Position numbers and translations under genes: made by a program
Notes under the pieces: generated by a model
What the model was told of the DNA's origin: nothing
The model's input: only the letters and a program-made list of their open reading frames with translations
Database searches by the model: none
Part shown: positions 60,546 to 64,000 of the stretch, one piece after another
Layout of the letters: every line of letters begins with the position of its first letter
Position numbering within the stretch: the stretch's first letter is position 1
Source: Candidatus Koribacter versatilis Ellin345
Lineage (GTDB): Bacteria > Acidobacteriota > Terriglobia > Terriglobales > Acidobacteriaceae
Assembly: GCF_000014005.1 (NCBI RefSeq)
Contig: NC_008009.1
Location: forward strand, 372,001 to 436,000
Length of the DNA: 64,000 nt
Reading direction: 5' to 3'

Positions 60546-61667
60546 TTAGGTGAGCCCGTATTTTTTCGCTACCGCTTGCGCGATCCTTACTTGCTCGTCA
60601 AGGTGCGGGTAACCTTTCAGCCCCCCTCCGAGTTTCGCGAGAGCCACTTGGGCAGACTCTAGGCCTCCGGAGAACGCGAATAACAACATCAGGTGGTAAA
60701 ACCCTATACCAGGCATGATAGGTGTCTTGAGCTTCCAATCGCGCCAAACTCCCTGCTCGGACAATGTAGCGAATTCCAACAGTGCCGCTTCGTGCTGTCT
60801 GAGTTTGTCTTGCGCCGACCGGACGCTCTGCAACCCGAGGAACTCCATTATCGGGAATCTCCGACGAGCTTCGGCGTCGGACAGATCTGGAACTAGTTCG
60901 CTGGCGAAAATCACTGCCAGCTTACTATCGACTTCCTTCACGTGGGGGTCCTGAGTTAACAGCGATTTCAAAGACACGGAATCGAGCGGGACATCGGGAA
61001 CGTTTGCTTCGATCCGAAGTTCTACCGATCGCTCATAGCTGCTCTTCTTTTTACGGATGTCCAAGAACTCAGAATCCGCAAGGTCCAGGAGCGCAGCCAA
61101 TCGCGAAAACTTTCGTTTGATATCGTCTGGAAAATCATCCTGCAGGTCGTACCACTCATGTTCCATTTCGGCCCAAGCATGGCCGAGGATCGTGGCAATC
61201 TGGATCTCGCACGTGATCCCCGCATGTTTCTTGTATTCCGTGATCTTGGAACGTCCAGACGAGTGCTGACAAACACAGTGCACCGCCTGATAGCCAAAAC
61301 GTTCGGGGTCGGTGATTCGTTTGTCGACCGAATTCGCTTCATCCACATCGAACTCGTCCCGGACCAATTTGGCGACTACATCAATCTCGTCTTGATAGTA
61401 GACAATGATCCTAAAGCCAACCTGGTCTGTGATCTCGTCGAGGGAGCGATAATCCTTCTTCGGGTCAAGATATTTCGCCCGAAGTTTCTTGTTGGTTTTG
61501 ACCCGCGACTGAATTGATTGGCACCGAATGGCGGCGGCGTCTAACAATTCGGAGATTAAACCCTCTGTCTTTGAACGAAACGCCTCCAGCAAATCTCGTT
61601 TTTCGACGAACTGCCGCATCACCTCTTCGACATCAACTCGGTCGGTGCTGTTTTCGTCATTTGCCAT
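60546..61667 (-). CDS. RelA/SpoT-domain (p)ppGpp synthetase-like protein
   Basis: 373 residues. The synthetase domain (about 35-200) shows SRVKTNKKLRAKYLD, EITDQVGFRIIVYYQDEID, YQAVHCVC and EIQIATILGHAWAEMEHEWYD, the conserved nucleotide-binding and catalytic blocks. There is no HD hydrolase, TGS or ACT domain, so it resembles small or toxic alarmone synthetases with an uncharacterised C-terminal helical domain (about 200-373). It lies 6 nt downstream of a GrlR-like gene, the arrangement of an antitoxin-toxin pair. It would pyrophosphorylate a nucleotide or tRNA; which is unknown. Confidence 0.85.
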   Translation of the reverse strand: MANDENSTDRVDVEEVMRQFVEKRDLLEAFRSKTEGLISELLDAAAIRCQSIQSRVKTNKKLRAKYLDPKKDYRSLDEITDQVGFRIIVYYQDEIDVVAKLVRDEFDVDEANSVDKRITDPERFGYQAVHCVCQHSSGRSKITEYKKHAGITCEIQIATILGHAWAEMEHEWYDLQDDFPDDIKRKFSRLAALLDLADSEFLDIRKKKSSYERSVELRIEANVPDVPLDSVSLKSLLTQDPHVKEVDSKLAVIFASELVPDLSDAEARRRFPIMEFLGLQSVRSAQDKLRQHEAALLEFATLSEQGVWRDWKLKTPIMPGIGFYHLMLLFAFSGGLESAQVALAKLGGGLKGYPHLDEQVRIAQAVAKKYGLT

Positions 61668-61673
61668 GTTCGC

Positions 61674-62000
61674 TCACGCTTGACGCGTCAACTTGACTCC
61701 CAATGTAACTCCCGGAATTTCCAGCGGACGGCCTTGGCCAATGGCGTGCGACTCATCCGTCAAGTTACCCTCGATCTTCAGCGAGAACGGCCTTCCAATC
61801 GTGTTGAACACGCTGTTGTAACTCAGCAAGAACGGCGAGACCCTTAGCTCAACCACAAATCTGTTCCCATCCCGACGGTAGGTTCCTACGTAATAGTACC
61901 CACCGTCACCGCCTCTAACATCTCCATTACTCAGAACCACCACGCCGCCGCCTGACAAGCCAACGCTGCTGCCAAATTCCGCAGTCCATAGTCCATCCAT
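61674..62000 (-). CDS. GrlR-like small protein, possible antitoxin of the alarmone synthetase
   Basis: 108 residues starting MDGLWTAEFGSSVGLSGGGVVVLSNGDVRGGDGGYYYVGTYRRDGNRFVVELRV. The G.GVVVL..G...GGD..YYY.G.Y pattern is that of the GrlR regulator-like beta-barrel family, known from enterobacterial pathogenicity islands but also scattered in environmental bacteria with unknown roles. The ATG at 62000 has AGGTGA upstream. It ends 6 nt before the RelA/SpoT-domain gene on the same strand, so the two are probably co-transcribed. An antitoxin role is inference from position only. Confidence 0.7.
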   Translation of the reverse strand: MDGLWTAEFGSSVGLSGGGVVVLSNGDVRGGDGGYYYVGTYRRDGNRFVVELRVSPFLLSYNSVFNTIGRPFSLKIEGNLTDESHAIGQGRPLEIPGVTLGVKLTRQA

Positions 62001-62114
62001 GTGATCACCTGACGAACAGCCTAATCCAATCCGGCCGAATTTGAAAATACACGAGGCGAACGAAATGAGTGAAAGGGTGCACCGGGAATCCGGGAACTCA
62101 AGAGACGGAGAAAT

Positions 62115-62180
62115 GGGGACAGACGAAAGAATCACAATTTCAACGAGCCGCCAGATTTTGAAATTGTTTTGTCTGTCCCC
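62115..62180. repeat. REP-like nested palindrome
   Basis: Outer arms GGGGACAGAC (62115-62124) and GTCTGTCCCC (62171-62180), inner arms CAATTTCAA (62135-62143) and TTGAAATTG (62158-62166). GGGGACAGAC-type ends occur in REP sequences moved by REP-associated transposases in other bacteria; no such transposase is in the window. Confidence 0.6.
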
Positions 62181-62221
62181 GATTTTCCGGCGGTGTTCGC
62201 TAGTGCCCGCGGCGTTGTCTG

Positions 62222-62252
62222 CCCAAGTCTCGAAAAAGCGAGAAACCTGGGG
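62222..62252. repeat. CCCAGGTCTCG-type hairpin repeat, second copy
   Basis: CCCAAGTCTCG (62222-62232) and CGAGAAACCTGGGG (62239-62252), followed by CACCCGG; same element as at 60422 with its own substitutions. Confidence 0.5.
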
Positions 62253-62388
62253 CACCCGGCAGGAAAGGTTGGGGAAGGAATGATGATCGAACCGGACCTG
62301 GGCCACCGTCGTGGCCTGTGACCCTCAATCGTTTAGTGTACTTGGTGATCATTTAGGCACCGAATATCATCTCGTAGGAGAAACATCG

Positions 62389-63462
62389 ATGTCGAACGAA
62401 GGAGTTCTACCGTTAGGAATTCTCCCGGTGAGAACAACAGACCCTCCGAAAAAGACCAGCCTGCCTGACATAACGATATTTGAGTTCCCGATAATAGGCG
62501 CGGTCGCGATAGCAGATGCTTTGCCGTGGGATCCGATCGAAATAGACCGAAACAACCTTAGGATGAGGATTTTCAAGCCGAAGCCAGCTCTTCATTCGGT
62601 CACAGTAGGCGGAGAGCTCACAACCCAAGCTATTGATATCAGATCGACTCTGTTCAGAGTGGAATGCGAACTTCTCGGTCAAGCTGACACGCCGAATGTG
62701 CTGGACGTGTTCCCCGTAGTCAACGAATTCGTGCATTTGATCCGGATCGTCGCCCGGCAATACTGGTTGGGACTCGCGATGGCAAATGAGGGTTCGGTCA
62801 CGCAAGGTGTGAGGACGCGCATTGAAGCCGGCAATGCGGTATTCACTGGACAGGGCAGTTATTCTGTTCCGTTCATCGTGACTGGCCTTACCTCTTTCGG
62901 CTGGCACTTTCTGGGAGACCTATTCGTCAATCAATGTTTCCCGGGAACTGCAGAGCTGCTTCTTTGTGACGCTCTTGTTGAAGTCCGGAGGGGTGCTCTC
63001 GCACAGGCTGCATTGCTTCTGGGAGTTGCCAGCGAGGTCGAACTCTCCACGTTCTTAAACGACATTGCAACTTGGAAAGGCCTATCGAAGAACAAACGTC
63101 AAGCGATCGCGGATACTAAGTTTCGAGAGAAGTTGGTGACCCGTACTGTTGAATTGGGAATTCCCGATCCGCAAGGAATCACCATTCCACCGTTCGCACC
63201 TGGTTGGGCTCAAACACTCTTGGAACTCTACAGGATACGCAATCAAGCCGCGCACGGCGGCACCGCAACCGTTACCGTCGGCAGCGTTGTGCGCCCAATC
63301 GATCTGACCGATACTGCACGATTCATTTTTGCCGTTGAAGCGTTGCTAGCGTGGACCGCGCAACAACGGGTTTCTCGGTCTATCTCCACAAGTGTGACCG
63401 CGACGATGCTACCGTCGGGATATCCGCTTAAGGCAGTGATTGATCCACGGAACACTCCATGA
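62389..63462 (+). CDS. HEPN-like domain protein, uncharacterised
   Basis: 357 residues, start set by AGGAG before the ATG at 62389. The N-terminal half is beta-rich (LPDITIFEFPIIGAVAIADALPWDPIEIDRNNLRMRIFKP; FRVECELLGQADT). The C-terminal half is helical, with ALVEVRRGALAQAALLLGVASEVELSTFLND and then LLELYRIRNQAAHGG: the RNQAAH segment fits the RNxxxH signature of HEPN ribonucleases. HEPN proteins often act in abortive infection or as toxins; assignment here is by motif and remains tentative. It is convergent with the lhr fragment (18 nt). Confidence 0.65.
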   Translation: MSNEGVLPLGILPVRTTDPPKKTSLPDITIFEFPIIGAVAIADALPWDPIEIDRNNLRMRIFKPKPALHSVTVGGELTTQAIDIRSTLFRVECELLGQADTPNVLDVFPVVNEFVHLIRIVARQYWLGLAMANEGSVTQGVRTRIEAGNAVFTGQGSYSVPFIVTGLTSFGWHFLGDLFVNQCFPGTAELLLCDALVEVRRGALAQAALLLGVASEVELSTFLNDIATWKGLSKNKRQAIADTKFREKLVTRTVELGIPDPQGITIPPFAPGWAQTLLELYRIRNQAAHGGTATVTVGSVVRPIDLTDTARFIFAVEALLAWTAQQRVSRSISTSVTATMLPSGYPLKAVIDPRNTP

Positions 63463-63480
63463 TGAGGGGAAAATCGATCT

Positions 63481-64000
63481 TCAATCGATCTGCGCCTCGT
63501 CCGACTCCAACTCTTCTTCCTCAACCTCGGGCTCCGCTCTCCCCACCAGCGGGCCGCCCACGCGCCGCATCTGGTATCCCAGCGCCGTCTTCACAAACCC
63601 CGCTTGCTCGAGAAATCTCCCAAGAAGATGCTTCTCCGCCGGCGCGCCGTTGATTGTCCCTACCAGCAGACCCGCGCGATATGCCTGCCGCGCGATCGCG
63701 ATCTCCGCCAGCTTGCCCGCGAGCGCCCTGGCAGTCGCGCTGCGCTCCGGCTCGTTCTCCGGCAAGAACACCGTGACTTCCTCGCTGCTGCGCCGCAAAT
63801 ACGCGGCGAGCGCGCCATTCACCAGCACCACGCTGGTTCCTACCGTGCGGGAGAGCGTGGCGTTGTTCTCGGTGCGCGGCCACGGCAGGATCGCGCCATA
63901 TGGGTTCGCCGGATCGACGGTCGCAAGATGTAGCGTTTCCGGCTGCTCCGGCGGGTTGCGCAGCCGCCGCAGCATATCCACCGCGGCATTCATCGCGAAT
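63481..64000 (-). CDS. lhr: Lhr-family ATP-dependent helicase, C-terminal fragment (5' end outside window)
   Basis: The frame is open to the right edge (173 codons visible, no start needed inside the window). LHLATVDPANPYGAILPWPR, SRTVGTSVVLVNGALAAYLRR and FLPENEPERSATARALAGKLAEIA are the conserved end of Lhr/DEAD-box long helicases, the winged-helix and C-terminal domain. An acidic tail (EPEVEEEELESDEAQID) closes the protein. Lhr unwinds DNA/RNA hybrids in repair and is often linked to Nei-type glycosylases in operons, here separated by the accessory insert. Confidence 0.88.
   Translation of the reverse strand, partial: FAMNAAVDMLRRLRNPPEQPETLHLATVDPANPYGAILPWPRTENNATLSRTVGTSVVLVNGALAAYLRRSSEEVTVFLPENEPERSATARALAGKLAEIAIARQAYRAGLLVGTINGAPAEKHLLGRFLEQAGFVKTALGYQMRRVGGPLVGRAEPEVEEEELESDEAQID

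Larger units (their letters stand above)
62001..62388. other. repeat-rich divergent intergenic region
   Basis: 388 bp between the GrlR-like and HEPN-like genes. It holds a REP-like nested palindrome (62115-62180) and a CCCAGGTCTCG-type repeat (62222-62252). The frame that extends the GrlR-like gene upstream runs through these repeats and is not coding in character. Confidence 0.6.

Noticed and set aside
62001-62306. Longer version of the GrlR-like protein
   Set aside because: The extra 102 codons run through a REP-like palindrome and a hairpin repeat, and the family N-terminus is at 62000.
1-64000. tRNA, rRNA or CRISPR arrays
   Set aside because: No cloverleaf-like T-loop context, no rRNA signature and no regularly spaced repeats were found; the NTFVG repeats at 14-16 kb are protein-coding.

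Overview
The window looks like a chromosomal segment of a soil-type acidobacterium (Acidobacteriota, Terriglobia; a Koribacter-like organism fits best). Reasons: long ADOP-type duplicated MacB/FtsX permeases, SBBP-repeat and S74-chaperone surface proteins, a quinol-type NO reductase, wax-ester synthase and phasin genes, GC-rich coding DNA, and dispersed hairpin repeats of a kind I associate with this phylum. This is inference from gene content; no rRNA or tRNA gene was seen.

Layout. 1-4.2 kb: 5' part of an orphan ADOP permease (minus strand, runs off the left edge), a tiny zinc-ribbon protein, galT, a hypothetical gene and a small membrane protein. 4.2-5.6 kb: an IS110-family, IS1111-group insertion sequence with subterminal inverted repeats and a roughly 300-nt non-coding end expected to encode a guide (bridge/seek) RNA. 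5.8-8.3 kb: an exported SBBP propeller protein. 8.5-11.6 kb: a minus-strand cluster of an EAL-HDOD protein and two alpha/beta hydrolases. 11.9-13.5 kb: a divergent phasin-like/phaR pair with a textbook PhaR operator between them. 13.6-20.3 kb: two paralogous S74 fibre-like proteins with matching promoters, flanking a metallo-beta-lactamase-fold protein. 20.3-30.9 kb: a beta-barrel protein behind Fur-like and CRP-like sites, exported GH13 enzyme, WS/DGAT acyltransferase, UbiB-type kinase, outer-membrane protein, GMC oxidoreductase, Crp/Fnr regulator and a small DUF7919-like protein. 31-34.1 kb: a ric-qnorB nitric-oxide defence operon.

34.4-51.9 kb is the centrepiece: one compact co-directional operon of about 17.5 kb holding a membrane-fusion adaptor, an ABC ATPase, four consecutive ADOP permeases, a second ABC ATPase with altered motifs, a TolC-type outer-membrane factor, an NtrC-type response regulator and an NtrY-type histidine kinase. 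Upstream lie a perfect 16-bp palindrome and a -24/-12 (sigma-54) promoter-like element, consistent with control by its own regulator.

52-59.8 kb: an exported six-hairpin glycosidase, a succinate-semialdehyde-type dehydrogenase, a DUF3079 protein, bifunctional AdhE and a Nei/Fpg glycosylase. A shared TATGAC-N4-GTCAC palindrome links the aldehyde dehydrogenase/DUF3079 region to the ric-qnorB promoter, suggesting a Crp/Fnr regulon joining NO detoxification with anaerobic aldehyde/alcohol metabolism. 59.8-63.5 kb is a repeat-rich accessory segment with a GrlR-like small gene 6 nt upstream of a RelA/SpoT-domain alarmone synthetase, and an opposing gene with a HEPN-like RNxxxH motif: a candidate toxin-antitoxin or defence locus. 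The right edge holds the C-terminal part of an Lhr-family helicase.
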